In this document: one piece after another, positions 41,811 to 50,270 of the stretch | Position numbering within the stretch: the first letter of the stretch is position 1 | How the letters are laid out: every line of letters starts with the position of its first letter | Assembly: GCA_003612405.1 (NCBI GenBank) | Contig: RAYR01000020.1 | Coordinates: forward strand, 1 to 64,000 | Source of the DNA: a bacterium 0.1xD8-71 | Lineage (GTDB): Bacteria; Bacillota; Clostridia; Lachnospirales; Lachnospiraceae | Direction of reading: 5' to 3' | Length of the DNA stretch: 64,000 bases | Translations under genes and position numbers: made by a program | The notes under the pieces: model-generated | What the model saw: only the letters and a program-made list of their open reading frames with translations | Told to the model about the DNA's origin: nothing | Database searches by the model: none

Positions 41811-43532
41811 TTACTTTGTTTTTTCTTCCGCCGGCAGTGCATATCCGCCTTTCACCGTATAATTGTTCATGGATTTAAAGATGTTCGGGAAAGAGCATGC
41901 GCTCTCTTTGCATCCGTTCATCACCTCTGATAAGGCAATCGCTGCTGCTCCGCCAGCCACTTTTGGGGTTCCCCCGCACGCATACAACGCGACAAGACTA
42001 TCCTGCCCTCCCGCGCTTCCTAAATCAGCGGACGGAACTGCCGCCACTGCCGAAAAGGCTGTCTGCCAATACTCTGCTTCCTTCCCCTTGTCATTTCCTC
42101 CTGTCTCCGGTTCTGTATCCTTTTTCACCACATTTCCAGTGCCAACCGTTTTTACTCCTCCGGGAGCATATAGATTGATGTCCCTGCAAAGTTCAATATT
42201 AGATTCCTTCGTCCTGCACACTAATTCCACCGGTGTAAATGCTCTGATACTCTTTCCTGACAATACGACATCTCCATCTGCCAACAGGGAAATTTCTCCA
42301 TTGCTCTTGATACTGACTCCCGATTGGTCCTCCATATAGACAGACACTTTCCCATCCGTCCCCTCTGCAAAAAGCTTGTCCGGATATAATCCTATCTTCT
42401 TGTGATGCAGTGTGACAAACTCCCGCTTCTGTACATCTGTATATCTTCCATTATCAGCGTTATGTACCGTTGCTAAGATCACCCTGCCGTCTTTTTCTTC
42501 CCGTGTAGGCATGTATAATACCGCCTTTGTCCCCACCTCCGGCATACAGTAGGACAAATTATTGGTTTCCGGTGCCCATATCCATGGAAAGTCAGCGCGT
42601 TCCTCCTCATCAATGTCTAATTGTAAATAGACATTTTCTCCTTCCGTCTTTCTGATAACCCCTTCCATCCTTGCACCAGCCAAGGCTTGATTTTGTATTT
42701 TCTTTGCATAGAACATGCCCCTCATACCAAGTTGGTATACAAAGAAAAGTTCTCCATTCTCAAATAGTATTCTTCTGCTATAGACCTGATACTTTCTGCC
42801 CTCATACAGCCAGAAATCTCCTATCTGCCAGTTTTCTTTTGTCTTTACCTTCATATACAGAGCCTGGGTCCTGGGCATGTTGCTCTCATAGCATCCGTTA
42901 TGATAATAGCTATTATCAAATCCATTTCCTAATATTTCCGCCACATCCCCGTTTTGTTCTCTTCCTATGCACATGCCAAAATGTAATACCATTCTTCCGG
43001 TTCGCAAATCCGGAACGATTACCTCATGAAAATGACTGCATATCCGGATAAGGAACTCCCAATCTGTTTCCTCGTATTGAACAAGTGGCATATCAATATT
43101 CTTATCATCCCCGATATTCCAGATCACTGTTGACCCCTGATAATTCTGCGTTATCTTCTGCACAACCTGTCCATATGTCATTTCCGCCTTTTGAAATGAC
43201 TGTTTCTTTTTCTCCCGGTCCAGCTTTGCCGTTTCGCCGATTCCGCATATGAGAACGGTGAGCAGACGTCCTTCCTTATCACAGACTAATTTTTCTACCC
43301 TCCCGGAAAAGAGCGGTAAACTTTCCTCTCCCCTTTTTAAAACCGTTATTTCTGTATCAGTCCAGTCCCTGGAAAGGATTTCCTGCTGGTCTTCTTCCCT
43401 TGCTATTACGCATATCCTTGCGATTGCGTGGGCATTTACATCATGACGGATTTCCATTTTACTCAGTGTCTGAAATGGAACCGCAGTTTTTACTGTTAAT
43501 TCTTCACTGCTTATCTCATACTCTCTGCTCAT
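41811..43532 (-). CDS. VgrG-like spike protein 3 with C-terminal extension
   Basis: A 573-residue spike with VQYEETDWEFLIRI at 151-164, an OB-fold (FPWIWAPETNNLSYCMPEVGTKAVLYMP), a needle (ISLLADGDVVLSGKSI) and an extra ~100-residue tail after ~470. The tail is Gly/Ala-rich with Cys (YACGGTPKVAGGAAAIALSE, GCKESACSFPN). The tail is absent from spikes 1 and 4 and might mount the DUF4280 tip or carry its own activity. First gene of the unit that contains the 262-residue protein, the GH24 effector and its four candidate immunity genes. Confidence 0.83.
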   Translation of the reverse strand: MSREYEISSEELTVKTAVPFQTLSKMEIRHDVNAHAIARICVIAREEDQQEILSRDWTDTEITVLKRGEESLPLFSGRVEKLVCDKEGRLLTVLICGIGETAKLDREKKKQSFQKAEMTYGQVVQKITQNYQGSTVIWNIGDDKNIDMPLVQYEETDWEFLIRICSHFHEVIVPDLRTGRMVLHFGMCIGREQNGDVAEILGNGFDNSYYHNGCYESNMPRTQALYMKVKTKENWQIGDFWLYEGRKYQVYSRRILFENGELFFVYQLGMRGMFYAKKIQNQALAGARMEGVIRKTEGENVYLQLDIDEEERADFPWIWAPETNNLSYCMPEVGTKAVLYMPTREEKDGRVILATVHNADNGRYTDVQKREFVTLHHKKIGLYPDKLFAEGTDGKVSVYMEDQSGVSIKSNGEISLLADGDVVLSGKSIRAFTPVELVCRTKESNIELCRDINLYAPGGVKTVGTGNVVKKDTEPETGGNDKGKEAEYWQTAFSAVAAVPSADLGSAGGQDSLVALYACGGTPKVAGGAAAIALSEVMNGCKESACSFPNIFKSMNNYTVKGGYALPAEEKTK

Positions 43533-43626
43533 CTCATTTACCTTTTCCCTTCCGGCCTCTAATCACGCCTTTACATCTCATTTCTTATTCTTACTATATA
43601 TTCAAAGCGTTGTTACTAATCTAATA

Positions 43627-45042
43627 TTAATAAATAGTCTTTTCTCCCTCCGTCAGAACAAAATGTCTTCTCGGTGATAAAATATCTGTCCGTATCCGGT
43701 TTACCTCATTTCCTTCCAGCCGGACTACATTCAGCATGTAATTATAATCCGACACATGGTACAGGCAAAATGTATAGACTTTCCCTTCTATTTCTTTGAA
43801 CCACATTTGTACTAATTCCGGTTGTAAAGGATTGGGCAAATAATGATTAATTTCCATATTTTCTAAAGTTTTGATGGAACCATTCTTCGGACTTCGTAAA
43901 TAAAAACTACTTTTTAAGTGCCATGTACTATTATAATTAGAAGGGATAAAATTTGATTTTCTAATATATATAGGTATCCCTATATTCATAAAATCTATTT
44001 GATAACACGTATCGCTTCTATTGGTTTCATCGTTTTCTGGCAATAAAATATCCACTGCCCGCTCATCTCCATAATATACGGCAATGTCGCCAGCCCTTCC
44101 ATTTTCCAAATATGTATCGGATGTCATTTCTTCCTTAATGCTCTCGATATAATGCTCTAATCCTATACCCTCGGCAGTATTATAAATATTCTTCCACATA
44201 TAGCTATATGGAAGATACTTGATAAGAATATTTTCTTGCACAGTATCATTTCCCAATTTATAAAGAGCGACACCATCATAATTCTTTAGGTTATAATTGT
44301 ATGGCAGAAAAACATAATAAAATTGTTCTTCATATTGGATTACCCTTCCATAGCCAGGATTTTGCGTCTCAAATTCGCTCATTATACGAAACTCACCATT
44401 TTTCAGTTCTGCCACCTGAATCACTGCATGACCTGCCGATCCCCCTGAATCAATTGCTAAAAGATAATTATCCTGTTCTGGCGTTATATGAAAGTGGAAC
44501 ATGTTATAACAATCCTCTATTCCACTTATTTTTCTGTATGCGTCAGAATCATACCTCAATTCTATTCCGGAATCTTTTAATTCTGGGAACAGTTTTTTCA
44601 TTTCCTCCAAATTCGGATTCAAGTCATCTGCCCCGAAGCTATTTATTGTCCTAAAGTAAATACTCTTTTGTATTTCTTCCCATTCAAATTTATCCAGGCT
44701 ATGATCAAGGGACTGATATATCATCTCCTCCAACAATTTTACCAATTCCGGCGGAAATATACTGTCTTCTTCCCATGTTGGCGTCAGATTACCCTTGACC
44801 GTTTCAGCATAGATAAATATTTCCTGTTTTGTCGCATCAGTGTACCACAAAATAATTTCATCTCCAAAAACATCTCTGTCAAGTAATGGATACACTGATT
44901 CAACCTTCACTTCTTTTTTTGTTTCTATTTTTTCATCAATCATATTCTCATTACTTTTCCCCTCTAATTTTCTAGCACAAAATAAAATACAAAATGCAAT
45001 AATGATTATATAACCTATCTTTTTAAATATATCTCCCTTCAT
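43627..45042 (-). CDS. membrane-anchored protein, candidate immunity for the split GH24 effector
   Basis: A 471-residue protein with an N-terminal hydrophobic segment (IIIIAFCILFC; lipobox imperfect) and a large outer domain paralogous to the orphan lipoprotein at 10744-12243. The last ~130 residues are almost identical between the two, while the N terminus and promoter differ, so the 3' ends were probably homogenised by recombination. It starts 17 bp after the effector 45059-46169. Family unknown; contains a PYxYMWKNIYNTAEG segment conserved in both copies. Confidence 0.67.
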   Translation of the reverse strand: MKGDIFKKIGYIIIIAFCILFCARKLEGKSNENMIDEKIETKKEVKVESVYPLLDRDVFGDEIILWYTDATKQEIFIYAETVKGNLTPTWEEDSIFPPELVKLLEEMIYQSLDHSLDKFEWEEIQKSIYFRTINSFGADDLNPNLEEMKKLFPELKDSGIELRYDSDAYRKISGIEDCYNMFHFHITPEQDNYLLAIDSGGSAGHAVIQVAELKNGEFRIMSEFETQNPGYGRVIQYEEQFYYVFLPYNYNLKNYDGVALYKLGNDTVQENILIKYLPYSYMWKNIYNTAEGIGLEHYIESIKEEMTSDTYLENGRAGDIAVYYGDERAVDILLPENDETNRSDTCYQIDFMNIGIPIYIRKSNFIPSNYNSTWHLKSSFYLRSPKNGSIKTLENMEINHYLPNPLQPELVQMWFKEIEGKVYTFCLYHVSDYNYMLNVVRLEGNEVNRIRTDILSPRRHFVLTEGEKTIY

Positions 45043-45058
45043 CCTCTCTTACCCTCAG

Positions 45059-46169
45059 CTAAAAACCCAATTGATCACGAAGTGCCTTTAAATCGTCAGA
45101 ACAGTTATAACCGTCCTCATCATTTTGATTAAAAAATAAATTCATCTGGTTTATCCTACGTCTTTCCGTATCTGTATTAAATTTTTTTACAGCTCCAATT
45201 GCTCCAGTTTGATCTTTACGCAGATAATAATAAATGATTTGATCTGAATCATTTATTTTAGTACAATACGTATGATCACTTGAATTTTTAGGCAAACCAC
45301 TATTATAGGAAAAATCAAACATTGCTTCCAGTTCCCTTTGAGAATAAGTCGTTATTTGACCTTGTTGTGCATTATACGCTCTTATTGCCGCGTTCAAATT
45401 TGGAATATAATCTTTTTCTGCTGCTAACATAACTAATTCATAAGCTTGCTCATCTGTAATTGCAAACTGCGAATTTGAATAATTCTTCCCTTTATATACT
45501 CCCTCAATAATTGTTTTTATCTCTTCATCTGTCCAACCCAAATAGTCCCTTAAAATGTCCCAATGATATCCTGTGTCATCAAATGTAAAACCGATTCCCA
45601 ATGTAACGTTATGTATTTTTTTTGCATCATCACTATCCGCTTCACATAGATATGGATAATTATATTGTCCCTCTACTCCTATTAACCATTGTATAAAATC
45701 TTCGCTCAAATATAATAATTGTTCTCCCTCAATAAACGGCCGCAAATTCTGCCCATCGTCACAAAAATATATAATTCCGCCATGTTCAGCACATACCATA
45801 TATGAAGTATCTTTATTTAATTTTTCCTTTGCCTTGACTACTGGTTCCGTCAACCGCTTTCCATTCTTTGTCTTCTATCCATTCCTCATATTTCTTAGCA
45901 ATATTGCACTTTCCATTTGGCGATCTGGTACATCCCTCAAAATTTTCACATATCTCTATATTAGTTCTGTTTAATTCTTCTATGTTCCCCATATGAATGA
46001 GGCCTTCTCCATTTTTCATATGATGCGGGACAGAATCCGCTGTTGCGGATGTACATATAACACGAGCCTTGCATGTACATATAGAATCACTTTCCGCTAT
46101 TTTCTTTACCGCTTCAATGACCTCCTGTACGGTATATGCAAAAATATCAGCAGCTTTCCCATCTGGCAT
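45059..46169 (-). pseudogene. DUF4280/GH24 effector split by a frameshift
   Basis: Two overlapping frames encode one protein. 46169-45813 carries the first half of a DUF4280-type module (ARVICTSATAD, FEGCTRSPNGKCNI) and ends after EWKAVDGTS. From about 45853 the other frame continues TEPVVK... to SYMVCAEHGGIIYFCDDGQ, then a GH24 domain (FIQWLIGVEGQYNYPY with candidate Glu, NVTLGIGF, AMFDFSYNSG). The intact relative at 39765 has no interruption. The switch lies at GGTTGACGGAACC. Either a one-base mutation, an assembly error or, less likely, programmed frameshifting. Joined length ~365 residues. Confidence 0.75.
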
Positions 46170-46181
46170 ATTTGTTTTCTC

Positions 46182-47576
46182 CTAATTCATATAAATTTTA
46201 CCGCCATTAATATTGATATCATTATTTATTTCTACTTTTGCCACACCCTGCTGCATTAAAATGGCAGTTTCGGCCGCCATATTCACTCCTGCTTCCTGGC
46301 TCTTAATCTGAATATTTCCATCAGCCTGCACTATGATATCTTTATTGCTGATTACCTTCACTCCTTCTTTATCAGACAATTCCATCGATATCCCGTTATT
46401 ATTTCTGAGAATAATGGCATCCGGTGTAAATAATATCTCCTTATTCTGAGGATTTTTCCATGATTTTTTGTCTGGATTGGTTCTTCCGCCAGCCGTACCA
46501 AGATGGACACTGCTCGCCACATAAGCATGTCCTTCGATACAATCCGGCATTACAATCCTGACCCGGTCTCCCACTTCCGGCATACAATACCATCCTGCGC
46601 CATCAGGAGTCGAATATACCGTTGCATAGTCAAACCAGCGGCTCTCACATTTCCCTTTATTTTCATCTTCCTCAATCTGTACTTTTACAACTGTTTTTTC
46701 TACTGCTGTCACTCTTGCATCTAATGAAATCCCTGGCAGGTTATGATTGTAAATCGGCAATAACTTTGCGCCCTTTTTGGTAAATAAATAATACTCGTGG
46801 TATAACTCCTGCCCCTCCAGCCAACTGTTGATTTTGCCAATTACATACTGTGCCCCTTCAAACTGTATTGTCTCCCCAAGATTATAAATCTCCCTGCTGC
46901 CAACAACATAACTTACCAGATCTGCCAGTTTCAGATCCGTAAATCCCGCCGCTTTCTTTTTTTCATACTCCTCATAATTCTGCTCTATCCGGTAGCTGTC
47001 CGCTTCCACCTGTTCTGCTATGGATGATTCTTTATAGCCGAAGCAAAACTTCTTTTCTGTGGCAGTATCTACCGGAATAAGTACTGTTCCGGCATAGGAT
47101 GCCAGCCTTTTTATAAATTGCCAGTCACTTTCCTGATACTGTAACAGGAATCGTTCCGTTGGCTTATTACCGCTGTCTTGTATATAACAGCTTCCTCCCT
47201 CTGCTTCCAGACAGGTATTAATCACCTGTGAATACAGAAATCCTGAATTTTGGAATGACCGGGTATGTTTCTTTATATCCAGCAGGAAACTTCCTGTTCT
47301 TACTTCAATCGTAAGGATATAAACCTGTCCCTCTTTCTTTATCCACAGTCCTGTCAGGATGCCGGCAAAGAAGTGATTTATTTCTTCGTTTTCAGAGACA
47401 GCATATACAGTCACCCATGTTTCCTGTGTTGCCATATTCAGATATTCACGATTGTTTTCCTGCTCAATAATTCCGGTAATTCTCACCACGCCATGTTGAT
47501 TCAGTTCCTTTACACATTCTACTTTCAAAAAACTTACAAATGAAAATGGATTAACTTCTAATTTAACTGCTCTCAT
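46182..47576 (-). CDS. VgrG-like spike protein 4
   Basis: A 464-residue spike, nearest to spike 1: LLQYQESDWQFIKRLASY in the gp27-like half, OB-fold with WFDYATVYSTPDGAGWYCMPEVGDRVRIVMP, and a needle (IIVQADGNIQIKSQEAGV) without extension. DNA is more AT-rich than that of spike 1. It lies 4 bp after the DcrB-like gene and 13 bp before the split effector, so the order is chaperone, spike, effector, immunity. Confidence 0.85.
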   Translation of the reverse strand: MRAVKLEVNPFSFVSFLKVECVKELNQHGVVRITGIIEQENNREYLNMATQETWVTVYAVSENEEINHFFAGILTGLWIKKEGQVYILTIEVRTGSFLLDIKKHTRSFQNSGFLYSQVINTCLEAEGGSCYIQDSGNKPTERFLLQYQESDWQFIKRLASYAGTVLIPVDTATEKKFCFGYKESSIAEQVEADSYRIEQNYEEYEKKKAAGFTDLKLADLVSYVVGSREIYNLGETIQFEGAQYVIGKINSWLEGQELYHEYYLFTKKGAKLLPIYNHNLPGISLDARVTAVEKTVVKVQIEEDENKGKCESRWFDYATVYSTPDGAGWYCMPEVGDRVRIVMPDCIEGHAYVASSVHLGTAGGRTNPDKKSWKNPQNKEILFTPDAIILRNNNGISMELSDKEGVKVISNKDIIVQADGNIQIKSQEAGVNMAAETAILMQQGVAKVEINNDININGGKIYMN

Positions 47577-47579
47577 CTT

Positions 47580-48146
47580 TTATACCCCCTCTGTTTCCAT
47601 AATAGAGTTCCACATCATTAAAACTACTTTTTTCCAATCCGTATAGTCTTTATACGGACAATTAAAACTTCCCTGTACAATTCTTCCCCTGACAGGCACA
47701 GTCAGCATCATGTTATAAAGGTCCATATCCAGAGCATGACTGCGGAAAGAAAACCAGCATCCTTTTACTTCTGACAGGCTTTCACTGGAATACAACAAAT
47801 AATTGGGATTGGCTCTATGTATCACTGACCTGATACGTTCTGTCAATTCATCTACATCATCACACTGTACCGATTCTGGAAATGCCGTGAATCCCATATT
47901 TATGCTAAGGTCTGCCGTAGTTAAGATAATCTGTGGTCTAAATTCTGACGGATATTTGATTCTTGCATATTCCACCGGCATCTGTCTCCAGGAATCCGGA
48001 AGCATAATGGAAAAGGACTCAAACAGCTCTTTCCTTTCAAAATGAACGATTTTCCCATCCAAATATATTCCCTTTTCCAATGTCGTATAAATTTCTTTTT
48101 TCTTTTGTTCTCTCTTTTCCAGAATCTCTTCATCTAGGTGTGTCAT
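47580..48146 (-). CDS. DcrB/DUF1795 (Eag)-like candidate effector chaperone
   Basis: A 188-residue cytoplasmic protein with FESFSIMLPDSWRQM, YPSEFRPQIILTTADLSINMG and the end GRIVQGSFNCPYKDYTDWKKVVLMMWNSI. This is the DcrB/PsbP-like pattern (LPxxW at the first strand, G-S-F and amphipathic final helix) and matches the 26076 protein. Encoded immediately before spike 4 and its effector, the expected place for an Eag-type chaperone of the PAAR-like N terminus. Confidence 0.6.
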   Translation of the reverse strand: MTHLDEEILEKREQKKKEIYTTLEKGIYLDGKIVHFERKELFESFSIMLPDSWRQMPVEYARIKYPSEFRPQIILTTADLSINMGFTAFPESVQCDDVDELTERIRSVIHRANPNYLLYSSESLSEVKGCWFSFRSHALDMDLYNMMLTVPVRGRIVQGSFNCPYKDYTDWKKVVLMMWNSIMETEGV

Positions 48147-48185
48147 ATCGCATGTCCCCGCTAACTTTATTTTTAATGATGTAAA

Positions 48186-48698
48186 TTAAACTATTTGCAC
48201 TTCCCGTAATCCAATTCCCACTGCCTGTCTTCTAAGAATACTCTCCACCAAATCCATGCGCATTAAGACATGGGAATCATGACCGTCTGTTATCTCCACA
48301 ATTACCTTTTCTTCCACGCTTTTCCTATCTATTTCAAAATATGTCATTCCCCCTCTGCTCATATCCTTTCTAAGAGTACATGAAACCGTATCCAGATAGG
48401 GAATATAATAGGCCATACTTTGTTTGTGTTCCTTATCCAACAATATGATTCTGATAAAATAAACGAAAGCATCATATTTTCGTATCACATTCCTGATTGT
48501 CTCACTGACCATAAAACACGGTGAGGTCAGGACGTCAGTAAATATCATCTGCATATTGCTTTCAACAGAAAACAGTAAATTCTTTGCTATTTGATAGGAG
48601 CTTTTGGTACTTAATGTTTTTTTATCAATCTTGCCATACCACCCGATTGGTACTGGGGCGATATACTGTTCATTCACTTCTACTACGAAATATTTCAT
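48186..48698 (-). CDS. conserved spike-cassette protein (family of 21263-21799)
   Basis: A 170-residue cytoplasmic protein starting MKYFVVEVNEQYIAPVPIG, with MAYYIPYLDTVSCTL and the closing HVLMRMDLVESILRRQAVGI. Shared order with 21263-21799 next to another VgrG. No motif for catalysis. Possibly an adaptor needed for spike loading or an immunity-type protein acting in the cytoplasm. Confidence 0.6.
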   Translation of the reverse strand: MKYFVVEVNEQYIAPVPIGWYGKIDKKTLSTKSSYQIAKNLLFSVESNMQMIFTDVLTSPCFMVSETIRNVIRKYDAFVYFIRIILLDKEHKQSMAYYIPYLDTVSCTLRKDMSRGGMTYFEIDRKSVEEKVIVEITDGHDSHVLMRMDLVESILRRQAVGIGLREVQIV

Positions 48699-48715
48699 AT
48701 TTCTTTTTCTCCCCG

Positions 48716-49255
48716 TTATATACTGCCAACCGCTTTTATTTCCTCCATATAACCGCCATAATAAACAGTAATTGCCCCGATTTTATGCATTTTTTCTACT
48801 GCTGTTTTCATAATATTTTCCAAGGCAATATAAATCCGCCCCATATACCATCGGTGAATCTCTTCTTTCTCTCCCGCAAAAACACGGATAAATTTCTGGT
48901 GCAGCACCTCGTCTATTTCATTCCAATCCTCTTCTATTCCGCTAAAGGCCCTCTTCATATTGAAATAAATACAGTCAGGCTCTTCTTCCACAAATGGCTC
49001 TTCCTCATAATAAGCAATATAAAATTCCTGGTTGTTTGTAATATAGCTGCTCCGCAGAAAAGATATGACGAGACTTCCTTCTTTCTTATCTGATGTTAGT
49101 TCTCTTAATACACTTTCCAGGTCTCTCCATATATTTTCCTCTTTGTTGGTCAATGATTTTTCCAGTTTATGAAGACGCTTTTCAATAAGCAGATCCACCT
49201 TTTCTCCTATCACTTCTTTCATCTGGGTAAACCGCCCCATTTCACATTGTTTCAT
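48716..49255 (-). CDS. conserved helical spike-cassette protein (family of 21796-22317)
   Basis: A 179-residue, mostly helical and charged protein (DLLIEKRLHKLEKSLTNKEE) with an IYFNMKRAFSGIEEDW segment. First gene of the chaperone-spike-effector unit. Counterpart of 21796-22317 by size, position and general layout; sequence similarity is weak by eye. Function unknown. Confidence 0.55.
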   Translation of the reverse strand: MKQCEMGRFTQMKEVIGEKVDLLIEKRLHKLEKSLTNKEENIWRDLESVLRELTSDKKEGSLVISFLRSSYITNNQEFYIAYYEEEPFVEEEPDCIYFNMKRAFSGIEEDWNEIDEVLHQKFIRVFAGEKEEIHRWYMGRIYIALENIMKTAVEKMHKIGAITVYYGGYMEEIKAVGSI

Positions 49256-49279
49256 CTGTTATATTCCTTTTTCTATGTT

Positions 49280-50236
49280 TTATTCCAGTTTCTTTAGAAA
49301 TTCCTCGTCCAATATATGCTTGACCAAGTCGTTACTAATGGAATATTCGTTATAGATTGGATACCTTTCGAGAACAACTATAAAATGATCACCATCCGTA
49401 TACCACTGCCGGTCTTCTGCCTGCAAATCTTTTCCTATTTCACCCTCTCTATTCTCATAATCCCAACTAACCTCATAGATTCCCGTTTTCCCTTCCCACA
49501 TTGAAATATTTTCAAATTCATCCGCCAACAACATTTCACTTAGTTCCGCAAAATCGGTAACAATATCTTTTAGAGTAATTATCTTCTCTTCTTTTATATC
49601 TATTGTAGTCGCTATTGCTATCGGATTCATACATGAACGTCCCGGCATAACATAACCACAACTACCCTCATAGAGAATACTAATCATCCGTTTACTTAGA
49701 AATTTAATTTTATAATCTAAATCAATACAATATAGAGTATCATCACCTTCTTTATTTTTTTCTCCTATTATTTTCTTTACATCCTCCTCAATCAAGGCAT
49801 TAATCCGATTCTCTTTTTCCAAATCTTGTAAACCACTAAGCTGTGGATAATAAATAATAATTTCATTCCGTTGCTCAATATATGTATATTCAGTGCCTAT
49901 AATCTCAAAATCTACATTCCACTCATCTTCTTTACTTTCTTCCTCTGTCTGAAATATTTCCCCACCATCCTCCATACTTTCCCCAACTACATTGACTGTT
50001 TCTATATCATTCTCCTCCACACTGCGGAGTGGCTCTCTGACCAGATCCTCAGCCTCAGATAATTGGGTATCACAAATCTCCTCTCCATTATCTCTGCTGT
50101 CGTATTGGTCTTCTATGCCTAAAACAGATGTTTCCATCTTCTGCTCATCTTTTTCTTTTCCACAAGCCGTAAAAATGACAATTGTAACTATAACGATAAC
50201 TATCCATTTATATTCTTTTCTAAAACAATTTCCCAT
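49280..50236 (-). CDS. DUF4163/DUF3298 (RsiV-like) lipoprotein, candidate immunity to the GH19 effector
   Basis: A 318-residue lipoprotein from ATG 50236 (VTIVIFTACGKE lipobox), an acidic linker to ~115, then a domain with IIYYPQLSGL, NRINALIEEDVKKI, a YVMPGRSCMNP turn and IDIKEEKIITLKDIVTDF. The last is the typical DUF3298 block; the combination DUF4163-DUF3298 occurs in PdaC and in RsiV, the anti-sigma factor whose outer domain binds lysozyme. It directly follows the GH19-type effector, so it is plausibly a lysozyme-fold-inhibiting immunity lipoprotein. A degenerate copy lies at 13893-14448. An upstream GTG at 50281 overlaps the effector end but has no good ribosome site. Confidence 0.7.
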   Translation of the reverse strand: MGNCFRKEYKWIVIVIVTIVIFTACGKEKDEQKMETSVLGIEDQYDSRDNGEEICDTQLSEAEDLVREPLRSVEENDIETVNVVGESMEDGGEIFQTEEESKEDEWNVDFEIIGTEYTYIEQRNEIIIYYPQLSGLQDLEKENRINALIEEDVKKIIGEKNKEGDDTLYCIDLDYKIKFLSKRMISILYEGSCGYVMPGRSCMNPIAIATTIDIKEEKIITLKDIVTDFAELSEMLLADEFENISMWEGKTGIYEVSWDYENREGEIGKDLQAEDRQWYTDGDHFIVVLERYPIYNEYSISNDLVKHILDEEFLKKLE

Positions 50237-50270
50237 ACCAGATTTTCCCTTGTCATTATTTTTTATTATT

